64,000 nucleotides of DNA from Sipunculus nudus. Its lineage: Eukaryota; Annelida; Sipuncula; Golfingiida; Sipunculidae. Both the position numbers and the translations under genes were made by a program. A model generated the notes under the pieces. The model had not been told where the DNA came from, did not search any database, and saw only the letters and a list, made by a program, of their open reading frames with translations. The stretch lies in assembly GCA_026874595.1 (NCBI GenBank), contig CM049306.1, forward strand, positions 110,310,142 to 110,374,141. The letters run 5' to 3'. Of this stretch, positions 45,081 through 58,600 are shown in pieces (position 1 is the stretch's first letter; every line of letters starts with the position of its first letter).

Positions 45081-46266
45081 TTTTATGCCCCCGCCACAAA
45101 GTGGCCGGGGCATATAGTGTTACCCATGTCCGTCCTTCCTTCCTTCCGAAATAAAACAGTTGTACGGACTTTTTTTCGCAATGCCTGCAGATATTGGCCT
45201 GATTTTTGGTGTGTGGGCAGATAATGACAAGTTACAGATCGAGTTTTGTCCCGGTTGACCTACTTTTGACCGTTTTACGGCTCCTGAACTTAGAAAAATT
45301 CATGAAAAATAGAAATTTTCATGACAAATACACATGTACAGACTTTCTTTCGCAGTGCCTGCAGATATTGGCCTGATTTTTGGTGTGTGGGCAGATAATG
45401 ACTAGTTACAGATCAAGTTCGCGTTTCGTCCCAGTTTACCTACTTTTGACCGTTTTACGGCTCCTTAACTTAGAAGATTTCATGAAAAATATAAATTTTC
45501 ATGACTAATACACATGTACGGACTTTTTTTGCAATGCCTGCAGATATTGGCCTGATTTTTGGTGTGTGGGCAGATAATGACCAGTTACAGATCAAGTTTG
45601 TGTTTCGTCCCAGTTGACTTACTTTTTACTGTTTTACGGCTTCTGAACATAGAAAATTTCATGAAAATATAAATTTTCATGACAAATACACATGTACTGA
45701 CTTTTGTTTGCAATGCCTGCAGATATTGGCCTGATTTTTGGTGTGTAGGCAGATAATGACCAGTTACAAATCGAGTTCGCGTTTCTCCCAGTTAACCTAC
45801 TTTTGACCGTTTTACGGCTCCTTAACTTAGAAAATTTCATGAAAAATATAAATTTTCATGACAAATACACAGGTACGGATTTTTTTTCGCAATGCCTGCA
45901 GATATTGGCCTCATTTTTGGTGTGTGGGCAGATAATGACCAGTTACAGACTGAGTGCATGTTTTGTCCCAGTTGACCTACTTTTCATTGTCTTACGGCTC
46001 CTAAACATAGAAAATTTCATGAAAGACAGAAATTTTTATGGAAAATGCACATGTATGGACTTTTTTTCACAGTGCCTGCAGATACTGGCCTGATTTTTGG
46101 TGTGTTGCTTGATAATGACCCATAACAGATCCAGTTTGCATTTTGCCCTTGTTGACCTACTTTTGACCATATGACACCTCCTGAACTTAAAAATTTTTTC
46201 AAAATTTAACAAATGTTTCTAATTTGCCCCAGGCTGGGGCATTCGTGTCATTCCGACACATCTAGT
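45081..46266 (+). mobile_element. Helitron-like (HINE, pearl-type) family 1, short copy
   Basis: Same 5' hairpin (TTTATGCCCCCGCC...GGCCGGGGCATA) and 3' end (GGCTGGGGCATTCGTGTCA-TTC-CGACACATCTAGTT, one mismatch in each motif) as the copy at 40276-42528, but only six core units of about 178 bp. The last, diverged unit is shared by both copies, so copies differ mainly by core number. Confidence 0.8.
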
Positions 46267-46419
46267 TTTATACCTAGAGTCAGTTTTTAAAATTATTAGA
46301 TTTTGTAATGAATGAAATAACAAATCCTCATTGTCTTTACCCAGGTTTAAACCACGGTCCTTAAGTAAGTAAAACTAATGGTATAATGACATTAGACTCT
46401 ACAAAAAGTCTCTCAATTT

Positions 46420-47695
46420 TATGACAGGTGGCGCCACCTACATTCACGTTAACGCTCCACACATAAACCCATATATCTCGGGAACCGTTTAATCTGGAAA
46501 AAAATTTACACAAATGTAGCCCTGGGATAGCTTTATAACATACACAACAAAAGGTGGCGCCACCTGCAACCATGTTTACACAGTGTCCATCTGTTCATCT
46601 GCTTGGGGTTAAAATCACTCATATCTCTGCAGTGGTTTGACTAATTCACCTAAAATTCGGCATGCGTATACATCCTAGATAGCTTTCTTGATTTTATGAC
46701 AGGTGGCGCCACCTACATTCACGTTAATGCTCCACACATAAACCCATATATCTTGGGAACCGTTTAACCGATCTGGAAAAATTTTTTACACAAATGTAGC
46801 CCTGGGATAGCTTTATAACATACACAACAAAAGGTGGCGCCACCTGCAACCATGTTTGCACAGTGTCCTTTTGTTCATCTGCCTGGGGTTAAAATCACTC
46901 ATATCTCTGCAGTGGTTTGACTAATTCACCTAAAATTCGGCATGCGTGTACATCCTAGATAGCTTTCTTGATTTTATGACAGGTGGTGCCACCTACATTC
47001 ACGTTAATGCTGCAGACATCCAAGCTCATATCTCGGGAACTGTTTGACCAATCAGGTAAAAAAATTTTACACAAATGTAGCCCTTGGATAGCTTTATAAC
47101 ATACACAAAAATGGTGGCACCACCTACAGCCATTTTTGCACAGCGTCCATCTGTTAGTCTGCCTTTTGTTAAAATCACTCATATCTCTGCAGTGGTTTGA
47201 CCAAACTACCTGAAATTCAGCATGCTTTTACATCCTGCATAGCTTTCTTGATTTTATGACAGGTGGCGCCACCTACATTCAAGTTCACGCTGTAGACATC
47301 CATGCTTATATCCCCGGACTCATTCAACCAGTCAGGAAAATTTTTTTACACAAATGTAGCCCTTGGATAGCTTTATAACATACACAACAAAAGGTGGCGC
47401 CACCTGCAGCCATCTTTGCACAGCGTCCATCTGTTTGTCTGCTGTGGGATAAAATCACTCATATCTCTGCAGTGGTTTGACTTTTCCACATTAAATTTTG
47501 CTTGTGTATATATCTTGCATAGTTTCAAATAACAGGTGGCGCCACCTACAATCATGTTTATATGGCAGAGATCCATTCTAATATTTAACACATGTAACTC
47601 TATATCCCCTTGCCACTCAATCCATGCCTTACTTCACCAGTCCTCTGATTTTGGCGGATACACGTAGTCGCTTGTCGACTACCCGTATTCTAGTT
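46420..47695 (+). mobile_element. Helitron-like (HINE) family 2, copy B
   Basis: The tandem core has a period near 280 bp, each unit carrying two AGGTGGCGCCACCT-type palindromes (46426, 46554, 46702, 46836, 46981, 47116, 47262, 47394, 47534). The 3' end reads TTTTGGCGGATACAC, then the hairpin GTAGTCG-CTTGT-CGACTAC, CCGTATT, CTAG, T. No matching 5' end is visible, so it is probably 5'-truncated. Opposite orientation to copy A in RBSN intron 6. Confidence 0.7.
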
Positions 47696-47697
47696 TA

Positions 47698-49935
47698 AAA
47701 AAGTTATGGGCCAGAACATAATGCATTTTGTAAAAAAAAACAGGAAAGAAATTTGATCACTTCACACAAAATATCTTAAAGATATGGACTTTTTTTCAGG
47801 TAATATAACTTTTAATTAATCAAAATTAAATTGTATACCCAAAATTAGATCAAAATCTTTTAAAATTTTTAAAATATTAACAAAAATAAAAAATTGGTAC
47901 CTTAAATTTTGCCTAACTTTGACCATGGCACGTTTTCTTACTGTAAGTACTGTGGATTTAATTTTCTCAGCATGTTTTTGTTAGCATTTTGTCTGTTAAC
48001 ACCAAAAATTTGAAACCAGTTGATCAAAAACTGTAGATTTTATTCAAGTTTTCAAGCACCATGTAACACATTGTTTACATCAGGCTAGTGTTATGCAGTT
48101 TGCAAGAGCTCAGCTCCCCAGCTTCAGCTCTCAGTTCCTAAAATTTGGCATACAATTAGATGTCTCCAAAATCCCCTACCATGCCAAGAATTTGGTCACT
48201 AGGACTTAATACCTTTGAGATATTAATGAAAAACTTCATTTTTCAATTTAAAACCCATTGTTACATTTCAATACTGCCTAATATCAAAACCACTGATCGG
48301 ACTTTAATCATATATAATATAAATGTTTTTCTATACATTCTCTGTGCACATGCCAGAAATTATGTCAGTATTGCGTAATTGTTTTAAGTTATGGGCCCGA
48401 ACATAATGCACTTTGTAAAAAAATCAATAAAATATATTTACTCCTTAACAAGGGGCTTGCTGAAGCTAGAGATTTTTTTGTCAGGGATGTAACATTATTT
48501 AATCAAGATTCAATTGAATACCCAAAATTAGTTTTGAATTTTTAAAATTTTATAAGTTATTAGTATAAATATAAAATTACTACCTTAAATTTTGCCCAAC
48601 TTTGACCATTTCATGTTTGTTTCTTGTGAGCTCTGTTTATATAATTTTCATATCATGCACACATAAGGATTTCAGCTTTTTAGTTTAGAAAGCTGAAAGA
48701 AATTGGCCAAAAATTGTAGCTTTTATTAATGTTTTTATGAGACCATGTCAGACCTTGGCTCTCTTCAGCCACTCTTGAGTCACCTGTATGTTGACCTTGT
48801 TGAACTTTCAGCAAATTATGCATGCTTGAGGCGAGTCATATACTGGGGCAGCCAGGCAGCTTATGGCCAGCCACAGTTGATCCAGGTGTCCAACCCAACT
48901 CATCTAGTAGTTTTAATCAACAACATAACAATAAACAATAAATTATTTAATTTTTTGGTATTTAATAACAAATTAAAGAAAAATAGAAAAGGAATTTGTT
49001 AGTTTATAATAATAGGGAATTAACTTGCAGTTACTGATGATATAAGAATCTTATATCGATGGATAGAATATCACGTATTCCAAATAACACCATGCAGTCA
49101 CCTATGGCATTTTTCAGTTCAATTTTAATAATAAAAAAAGTAAATCATATTATTTATTACTAATCATTAGGGATCATATGAAGGAAATTAATGATAGACA
49201 ATGATGCATTTTATAATATTAATCTAGATTCCTACTGTGTCTAGTGTGTACATTGATGTGAAATTAGTCCAAGTGAATATATTACATTTATTGTTTTAAT
49301 ATAAATAAAAGCCATAAAACGAGGTACTCTTGATCATTATTTAAATGTGTGAATTTTGTACATTCTGGATTCTCAACACCATTGTTTGGTGAAAACTGAA
49401 TGAATACCAGACATGGTGGGAATACTTTGCAATTGTATATAAATATGAATATGAATATGTACTCCATTATAAAATTTCTTGCATAAAATATGGGAATTCA
49501 GGTAAAATGAAAGTATATGAATACCAGTGCAAATACTTTCCAAATGTATTCATGAATGCATTCATGAATATATTCTTGAATATTATTTTAATAGTCATTT
49601 CAGTTTTATTTCATTTTAAAAATCATACGATTCTCTTATTATTTTTAATTAAAATTATATCTGGGACAATATTTGTAATTTTTTTAAAACTCTAAGTTAT
49701 ATGGCAAAGTCAAAATCTGTGTGATAATAGTACTCCATTTGTTAATAAAATAAATGAAATCAATCCTCTTCCCAGTCTCCAAAGGTACTATCAAAATCAT
49801 ACATAGGCTAAACAACAACAACTCATAATACAGCTCATATTTATTACCACACAAAACCAGCATGTACCTCATTTCTAAATCATATTTTTTTATCATATAT
49901 AACAGCTGAGCGCCGTGACCCATAGGTCCCTTGTA
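47698..49935 (-). mobile_element. Dispersed CAGCTGA-type sequence, inverted copies
   Basis: Ends at the right with the inverted 5' terminus (CAGCTGAGCGCCGTGACCCA then TAGGTCCCTTG, 49902-49935). The interior twice repeats GTTATGGGCCAGAACATAAT (47703 and 48384), the inverse of phrases in copy B (7322-7345). AT-rich, with no coding region recognised. Confidence 0.5.
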
Positions 49936-52900
49936 TTTTTTTTTTTTTTTTGTTTTTTTTTGTAAACTCTTAGTTAAAGGAGTGTCAATTGAAATATAAA
50001 GCTCCCCGTTTCTTTTGCTGAATTGATATAAATAAGCCTCCCAAACTCATCTCTAGGGGATAATGACTTTTGTTGTCTTACGCGGAACGGGGGACATTGG
50101 TTTGGATTTATCTGTCTGTCTAACTGTCTGTCCGTCCGTCAGGTTTTCGTTTTTCGTGCCATAACTTTCCAAAATATCCGATTTCATCAAAATTTTGGTC
50201 AGTGATTGCTCTGATGCAGGTAGGGATTGGTTTTGGAGTGTTTGTCTGAAAAATTTATATCACCAGCTACAAAACAAAATTTTCCCATTCCTATTAACAA
50301 AAATTATGACATGTGGAGACATCTTCAGGGAAAATATAAACTCATACACTTAGAAGGCAAACAGGGGACAAAAAGAGGTTGAGGACATAAATTCCACGAA
50401 ATTGATTTTTCTTTCTGCTCACGGTTTGCGCTGGATCTCCAATACGGCAGATTTTCTCCCAAAACAGACCATTAGTGAGAAAATTGTCAAAAATGACAGA
50501 TTTGCACGTGATATTTGTTTTATACCTAGAACAAATTATCAGGGTCGTTTGGGCGATAGCACAGCGATTGAAGATGCTAAGTGCACAATGACTATGATTT
50601 AACCCCTGATTTTTAACCGCATGATGCGCTTCATTGCACATCATGCCTTTTGCCACAAAATAAAGTGCAAATTGATGTTGTCATTTAAAAAAAAATTTAA
50701 ATACCAATTATGCAGAAAAAAAGAAAAAGAAAACAATAAGAAGACTGAGTGAGAACAAGAGACATAACAATGTACACAGAAGCGTAAAAAATATTCACCC
50801 TCTGACTATTTATGCCAAAGAAGATAGGGCCTACTGTCTTTTTACAAAATTAATATCAAAATATCATGTCCACTGAAACCTTTTTTGAGCGAAAATGAGA
50901 GAGAGAGGATACTTTTATTTCGGAATTAGCAATTTTCTAGATTATTATGGAATAAGTTGCCTCATAAATTCTTTAAGCTTTATTATATAAGCCGAATATT
51001 TGTGAGTGGATGTCACAAACACAAGTTGTTTCACTGAGAGGTACTATTAGAAGTAACAACTGTCTCACGTTGTCAAACATTCAAGGATCGTTAATTTGTT
51101 GTTCATGGTTCTACCACAGGTTACCGTATATATTGTATCTACATCATATTCAATTAGAGTATGACCGTAATTACAATTATCGTTAAATATACAATTTATT
51201 ATGCAGACTAGGACCTCCATAGCTCTAAAGCTGTATGACAGTCTATTAATCATATGAATTAATATGTTTAATAATTCTACAAATAACCCATTCTCATAAA
51301 TTATAATGCATTCTGTCAAAAGCACCGTAAACCAGCAAAAAGTTAACAATTTAAAAAAAAAGATAAATTTACGATTCTTTATAATCTATACATCATTCTT
51401 TTCCTTAGGTTCTCTAGTAAGTCTATTACAAGATTTTAAAATTTTATTGAAGGAAAATCATATTTTCAAAATCGTTCCAATATAAGAGGTCAATGTAGAC
51501 ATAGTTTATAAACTGTGTATTGCTTATATAGGATGCCAAAGAATGTTTGAACTAACAGGCATAGTTATGTATTTTAGACTATGTATAAAGGGAAATAATA
51601 AGAAATTTCTAAAAACGACAGATAAGCCCAGAAAAATTCTTGCGAAAGTTATGTAAATCTCAGTTGTATTGTCTTTTAAATCAAATAATTTGATTGCTTT
51701 CATATGTTGTAAAGGAGTGCCTAATCATTCGTAACATATATTTATCAAATTTGAAGTATCTAGTTTTGGTCAGAAACAGTGGGTCAGAGAGGCTGGAATT
51801 TAATTTTCTTTACATATTTTTTACCAGGGAATAACTTTGTAAAATTTCGGTTTTCAATCTGTCTTAGAAGTCGAAGGCACATAACAGCGTAGAACAATCC
51901 ATACGGGCTTCATGCATTTAGAATGAATAGTTAGAAAAGTAATAACTTACGGAAACTTGTAACATATTAGCAACATTTTTTTTTTTTTCAGAAAAGGTAA
52001 CAATCTCCAAATAAACAAAACTTTTGCAGATACATGGCTTAAAATTTTGCATATTTGCTATTGGGAAAATCGAAAGTATCAACATGAAGTATTAGGCAAA
52101 TCAGAGATGGTCATTCAGGAGGTATTCGTTGATTTCATATGGAATGACCAAAAATAGTAAACCATTCCTACAAATTTGATACCCTTTATTAAAGAAGAAA
52201 ACTTAGTACCATCAAAATTATTATTTTCCCCGTAATATAGAAAACGTTGTGCACATTAGAATGAATGAAACTTGAAAAAGAGCCAAATGTTTGGCTTGAT
52301 TTTTATCATATACTGTGGCTGTAAAGGGCAGACATTGACATTTGTGGAAATTCCTGAGAAAATACGTGACCTGGCTTAAAAAAGTGGATGAAACTGCTGC
52401 ATGAACTTGACAATAAATATACACTTATATAGTGTTTTCTTTATAATTCCTGGCCATTTTGGCCAATGACTATAAACTTCTGAATCTAAAGGCAGAGTAT
52501 CAGTATAAGAAGTAAAGCATTCTTCTAAAACTTTACCTTTACATTGAAATTTTAAGCAAATCTAGAAACTTCAGCCTCGTGAAATATATATATTGTATCA
52601 CTGACTAACTGCGCTTTAACTTCGCGAACAGAAGCGAGAGGAGGCGCCTAACATTCGGACATTTCTTTGACTAGATGACAAGAAACGTCTGCGACATCTA
52701 CCACTTAAAGCGTTACTATATATACTGCACGGTTTAAGAGAATTAGAACTTAACAAGTATGGTTTTTTCCTGTTTTTTACCTGATTCCGCCATATGATCA
52801 TCATCATATGGCATAATAAGAAATGACTCGAATGATGATAAAAATATATCAAAAGCCATTGTGTTTTATATCATTATTTACCGTGCTTGACGAAACCTTT

Positions 52901-53395
52901 TTAATCAAGATTTGTTGACAGAGTTTTCTTAGCATTGCATTTTCTGCATAGCTGTAGGTTGATGAGGAATATAATTTTGATAATTTTAATTTACCCCATT
53001 TATTATTTATTGTCACTCTTCGAGTGATTTTCATTATCATTTATTGTTTTATTCATTTAGTTGTGGATTCATTTATTTGTCCATTAACAATATGACTTCT
53101 CCTAGACTTAAACACTTGAAGGAATACATGATACTAGGTCTGTTCTAAATCATGTAGCAGTGTACACTGTCATGATCAAGATGACATCTTGATACCTGAT
53201 CTTATGATCATCGATTCTTATGGTTATAATTTAATCAGAAGCAAAATAAAAATATTACTGTCATAAAAATAATGTGCATGACAATTTGTTTATTGCTGAA
53301 GGTAGAGTGATAGACTGAGAGTTATAAAAATGCACTAACTAATCATGTACACTTGATTTTTTTTATGACTGTATATATTATACAATGAACTTCCC
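49936..53395. other. AT-rich intergenic region
   Basis: No gene recognised. Contains a diverged copy of the 43775-44020 block (50085-50340) and a short perfect palindrome GCCATATGAT-CATC-ATCATATGGC (about 52789-52812). Open frames here are short and of non-protein composition. Confidence 0.45.
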
Positions 53396-53417
53396 GTGCA
53401 CACAAACACCCACACAC

Positions 53418-53485
<68 letters not shown>

Positions 53486-53530
53486 GAGACCATCCCCAAG
53501 GTCCGCCCCCCCCCCCCCCCCCCCCCCCCA
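53418..53530. repeat. Compound (AT)n-(CA)n-(AT)n microsatellite and C-run
   Basis: About 30 bp of AT, about 20 bp of CA, a second AT block, and a run of about 24 C (53506-53529). The following bases (GACCTGTCTACGCCACTGG) resemble an inverted CAGTGGCGTAG terminus of a common dispersed repeat. Confidence 0.8.
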
Positions 53531-54299
53531 AGGTCCGAAGACCTGTCTACGCCACTGGATATTGGTGAGTAAAACTACACCCCTAGCAAAGGAAGAAGCC
53601 GTTTTAATCATCCAACGCATTGTCTCGGTAAGTTGCAGTTGTTCCGTTGCTTTGAACATGGAAAGCATTACACGCCATTGTACATTTACCAAATATGTCC
53701 AAAGGGGCAAGTTCATTGCTTGCCGGAAATCTTCGATTTCGGCAAGCATGTTCGTCAGTTGCGTATGTCTGTTTGTCTCTTTGTCTGTTTGTTTGTTTGT
53801 TGCTTGCCGGAAATCTTCGATTTCGGCAAGCATGTTCGTCAGTTGCGTATGTCTGTTTGTCTCTTTGTCTGTTTGTTTGTTTGTTTGTTTGTTTGTTTGA
53901 TTGTTTGTTTGTTTGTTTGTTTGTCACGACTCTCCAGGTCACACTTTTGCATCAATCAACTTGAAACTAACAGGCTTGATTGACAAAACGATTTCTAGGT
54001 GCCCTATTGTTTTTGGTCAACATTGCTCCAAGGTCAAGGGTCAAGGTCACGACAGGTATGGTTAACGGTTTTTGCACTATAACTTCGCCATAAATAGGCG
54101 TATCCACTTCTGCAATAGCTCATTTTTTTCGTCATCACCTGGCCTTTCTTTTGACATGTAGCTTTCTTAAATTTGCCGTTACCATGGTTACATTTTTTGG
54201 GCAAAAATCATGGAAATTGGAAATAACACGACCATTTTTTGTAACTTTGTCAGTTTTTAAGCTAGGCAGATCTAGTTTTCAGGATTTTGTTCCACATGA

Positions 54300-56150
54300 C
54301 CAGCTTGATACGACAGAACTAAAAGTCACGCCAAATCTCGCGCCATATCTCGTCAAACGAGAAAAAACGAGACTTCGCGGAAATGCTTATAACTCGGCGA
54401 CTTTTACAGCTAGACAGGTCTGGTTTTCGGCATTTCGTTCCACCAAACAAGCTTGACACGACAGAGCTGCAAGACAGGCCAAATCTCGCACCGTATCTCG
54501 TCAAACGAGAAAACACGGGATTTCACGGAAATGCTTATAACTGGGCCAGGTTTACACCTAGACACGTCTGGTTTTCGGCATTTAGTTCCACTAGACCAGC
54601 TTGACACGACAGATATGCAAGTCTGGCAAAATCTCGCACCGTATCTCGTCAAACGAGAAAACACGAAATTTCACGGAAATGCTTATAACTCGGCCAGTTT
54701 TACAGCTAGACACGTCTGGTTTCCGGCATTTCCTTCCACATGACCAGCTTGACACGATAGATGTGCAAGTCAGGCCAAATCTCGCACCCTATCTCGTCAA
54801 ACGAGAAAACACGAGATTTCACGGAAATGCTTATAACTCGGCGAGTTTTACAGATAGACACGTCTGGTTTTCGGCATTTTGTTCCACTAGACCAGCTTGA
54901 CACGACAGACATGCGTGTCAGGCAAAATCTCGCACCGTATCCCGTCAAACGAGAAAAAACGAGATTTCACGGAACTGCAGCTAGACAGGTCTAGTTTTCG
55001 GCATTTAGTTCCACATGACACGCTTGACATGACAGAACTCCAAGTCAGTCACAATCTCGCACCGTATCTCGTCAAACGAGAAAAAACGAGATTTCACGGA
55101 AATGCTTATAACTCGGCGACTTTTACAGCTACGCAGGTCTAGTTTTCGGCATTTCATAACATATGACCAGCTTGACACGCCAGAATAGAGATCAGGCCAA
55201 ATCTCGCACCATATCTCGTCAAGCGAGAAAAAAACGAGATATCATGGAAATGCTTATAACTAGGCGACTTTTACAGCTACTCAGGTCTAGTTTTTGGCAT
55301 TTGGTAACATTTGGCCAATTTGACATAGTAAAACTGCGATACTTGGCGAAATCTCGCACTATATCTGGTCAAATGTGGAAAAACGAGATTTCACAGAAAT
55401 GCATATAAGTCGGCGACTTTCACGGCTAGACAGGTCTAGTTTTTGGCATTCATTAACATTTGGACGGCTTGACATGACAAACCTGCAAGACTGGCCAAAT
55501 CTCGCACCATATCTCGTCAAACGATAAAAAAGGAGATTTCACAGAAATGCTAATAACTCGGCGACTTTTACAGCTAGACAGATGTAGTTTTCGCCATTTC
55601 ATAACATTTAGAGAGTTTGACATGACAAACCTGCAAGACTGGCCAAATCCTGCACCATATCTCGTCAAACGAGAAAACACGAGAGTACACGGAAATGCTT
55701 ATAACTCGGCGACTTTTACAGCTAGACGGATCTAGTTTTCGCCATTTCGTAACGTTTGGCCGTCTTGACATAATAAAACTGCTCTTCTTGCCAAATCTCG
55801 TACTATATCTCGTCAAGCGAGAAAAAAACATGATTTCACGTAAATGCTGATAACACGGCGACTTTTGCAGCTAGACAGGTCTAGTTTCCGGCATTTTGTA
55901 ATATTTGACAAACCTGACATGACAAAACTGGAAATCTCCCCAAAGCTCGCACCATTTCCCGTCAAACGAGAAAACACGAGATTTCATGCAAATGCTTATA
56001 ACTCAGCGGCTTTTATAGCTAGACAGGTCTAGTTTTCGGCATTTCATATCATTTGGCCAGCTTGACATGACAAACCTGAAAACGTCTCACTGCTTCTTGT
56101 CAAACGAGATTAACGGGATTTCATGAAAAAATTTTGAACTTGGTCCCTTT
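54300..56150 (+). repeat. 147-bp satellite array, first block
   Basis: About 13 units at close to 147-bp spacing. Each has ATCTCGTCAAACGAGAAAAC then ACGAGATTTCACGGAAATGC, TTATAACTCGGCGACTTTTA and CAGCTAGACAGGTCTAGTTT. TCTCGT-CAA-ACGAGA is a perfect hairpin in each intact unit. One unit (about 54940) is shortened by about 20 bp. Confidence 0.9.
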
Positions 56151-56599
56151 TACACTAGAAAGATATGCAGCTGTTAAAGGTCAGCATGCATAAATAAACA
56201 TATTATCCGTTTCTGCTACCCCCACAATGTTGCTCATTCATAGGACTGTTTCTACATGCACTCTCTGTCTATCTGTCTGTATCATTTCCATTTCCGGCAA
56301 GCGTGTGACCTCTGGTCATCTTGTTTGTTTGTTTGTTTGTCACGACTCTCCAGGTCACACTTTTGCATCAATCAACTTGAAACTTACAGGCTTGATTGAC
56401 AAATTGATTTCTAGGTGCCCTATTGTTTTTGGTCAACATTGCTCCAAGGTCAAGGGTCAAGGTCACGACAGGTATGGTTAACGGTTTTTGCACTATAACT
56501 TCGCCATAAATAGGTTTATCCACTTCTGCAATAGCTCATTTTTTTCGTCATCACCTGGCCTTTCTTTTGACATGTAGCTTACTTGAATTTGCTGTTACC

Positions 56600-57475
56600 A
56601 TGGTTACGCAATTTTGGGGAGAAATCATGGAATTTCGTGATATTTTTCAAATTTGCAGCAATCGTACTGATTCTGAGATATTTTATGTAACACAAGAATA
56701 TCTCGAAATTGTTTTTTCAGATTTTGGAAATGGCCGCCAGGGGGCGTTGCAGATGAAAAAACATGAAAATTTGTTTTGGTGCTATACCTCCAGAACTATT
56801 AAACATTGGGCCATTTCCATCACAGCACCTTCAAGTGGGGTCCATGGGCTTATTTTTGCGCATAGGTGCCAAACTGCGCTATTGCCAGATTTCTCTATTT
56901 TTGGGGTAAAACTTATTAATTTTGAAAATATGCAGTTTTCAGCTTCTAACTCTGTCAGTTTTTATGCTGGAGAGGTCAATTTTTTTGCATCTTGTAGCCC
57001 TTGGTGAGTTCTCGGTGATCCAATCAAAATTCTTGCAAAATCTCGCACCGTTTCTCGTCAAACGAGAGTCTTCGAGATTTCATTAAATATGACCTAAAGG
57101 TTGCATTTTTTTAACAATGGCTTTGAAATTGATATATTTTGTGTTATTTATAAATATCTCGAAATCAGTTTTTAATTTTTTGGAAATAGCCACCAGGGGG
57201 CGTGGTACCTGAAACACTGTAAGATATCATTTTTCTGCAATATCTAAAATAATTTTAAACATGGCACAATTTTTATCGTTGTATCTTAAACTAGGAACAT
57301 TGGCTTATTCCTCCGCACATGTAGCTTTGTGCTGTCGTTACCATGGTTACCAAATTTGTGGGTTAAACTTGACGATCTGAAAATATGCAGTTTTTGGCTT
57401 CTATCTCGGTTAATATTTATGTTTCAAGGGTCTAGTTTTTTGCATAAGGCTGCTTCCCCTTGGTTCTAAGTCATT
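56600..57475 (+). other. Non-satellite insert region with two CTCF-like motifs
   Basis: Replaces satellite units in the second body. Two diverged internal copies carry TGGCCGCCAGGGGGCG (56731-56746) and TAGCCACCAGGGGGCG (57187-57202), both close to the known CTCF consensus and in the same orientation. An uninterrupted frame at 56567-57007 has no protein-like features. Confidence 0.55.
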
Positions 57476-57479
57476 CAAT

Positions 57480-58600
57480 TGCAAGTCTCGTCAAATTTCG
57501 CTCGGTTTATCGTCAAACGAGAAAAAACGAGATTTCACGGAAATGCTTATAACTCGGCGACTTTTACAGCTACACAGGTCTAGTTTTCGGCATTTCATAA
57601 CATATGACCAGCTTGACACGCCAGAAAAGAAATCAGTCCAAATCTCGCACCATATCTCGTCAAGCGAGAAAAAAAACGAGATATCATGGAAATGCTTATA
57701 ACTAGGCGACTTTTACAGCTACTCAGGTCTAGTTTTTGGCATTTGGTAACATTTGGCCAACTTGACATAGTAAAACTGCGATACTTGGCGAAATTTCGCA
57801 CTATATCTGGTCAAATGTGGAAAAACGAGAATTCACAGAAATCCATATAAGTCGGCGACTTTCACGGCTAGACAGGTCTAGTTTTTGGCATTCATTAACA
57901 ATTGGACGGCTTGACATGACAAACCTGCAAGACTGGCCAAATCTCGCACCATATCTCGTCAAACGATAAAAAAGGAGATTTCACAGAAATGCTAATAACT
58001 CGGCGACTTTTACAGCTAGACAGATGTAGTTTTCGCCATTTCATAACATTTAGAGAGTTTGATATGACAAATCTACAAGACTGGCCAAATCCTGCACCAT
58101 ATCTCGTCAAACGAGAAAACACGAGAGTACACGGAAATGCTTATAACTCGGCGACTTTTACAGCTAGACGGATCTAGTTTTCGCATTTCGTAACGTTTGG
58201 CCGTCTTGACATAATAGAACTGCTCGTCTTGCCAAATCTCGTACTATATCTCGTCAAGCGAGAAAAAAAAACATTATTTCACGTAAATGCTGATAACACG
58301 GCGACTTTTGCAGCTAGACAGGTCTAGTTTCCGGCATTTTGTAATATTTGACAAACCTGACATGACAAAACTGGAAATCTCGCCAAAGCTCGCACCATTT
58401 CCCGTCAAACGAGAAAACACGAGATTTCATGCAAATGCTTATAACTCAGCAGCTTTTATAGCTAGACAGGTCTAATTTTCGGCATTTCATATCATTTGGC
58501 CAGCTTGACATGACAAACCTGAAAACGTCTCACTGCTTCTTGTCAAACGAGATTAACGGGATTTCATGAAAAAAATTTGAACTTGGTCCCTTTTACACTA
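57480..58600 (+). repeat. 147-bp satellite array, second block
   Basis: About eight units, nearly identical to 55040-56150 at an offset of 2442 bp, including shared variants (AAAAAAGGAGATTTCACAGA; GAGAGTACACGG). So this is a recent duplicate, not an independent array. Confidence 0.9.

Noticed and set aside
53378-53983. Frames rich in CLFVCLFV or NKQTNKQT
   Set aside because: They translate the (TTTG)n and duplicated 5' hairpin segment of the family 3 element.
56567-57007. 146-codon frame
   Set aside because: No recognisable domain, lies in diverged repeat DNA, and has an ordinary chance length.
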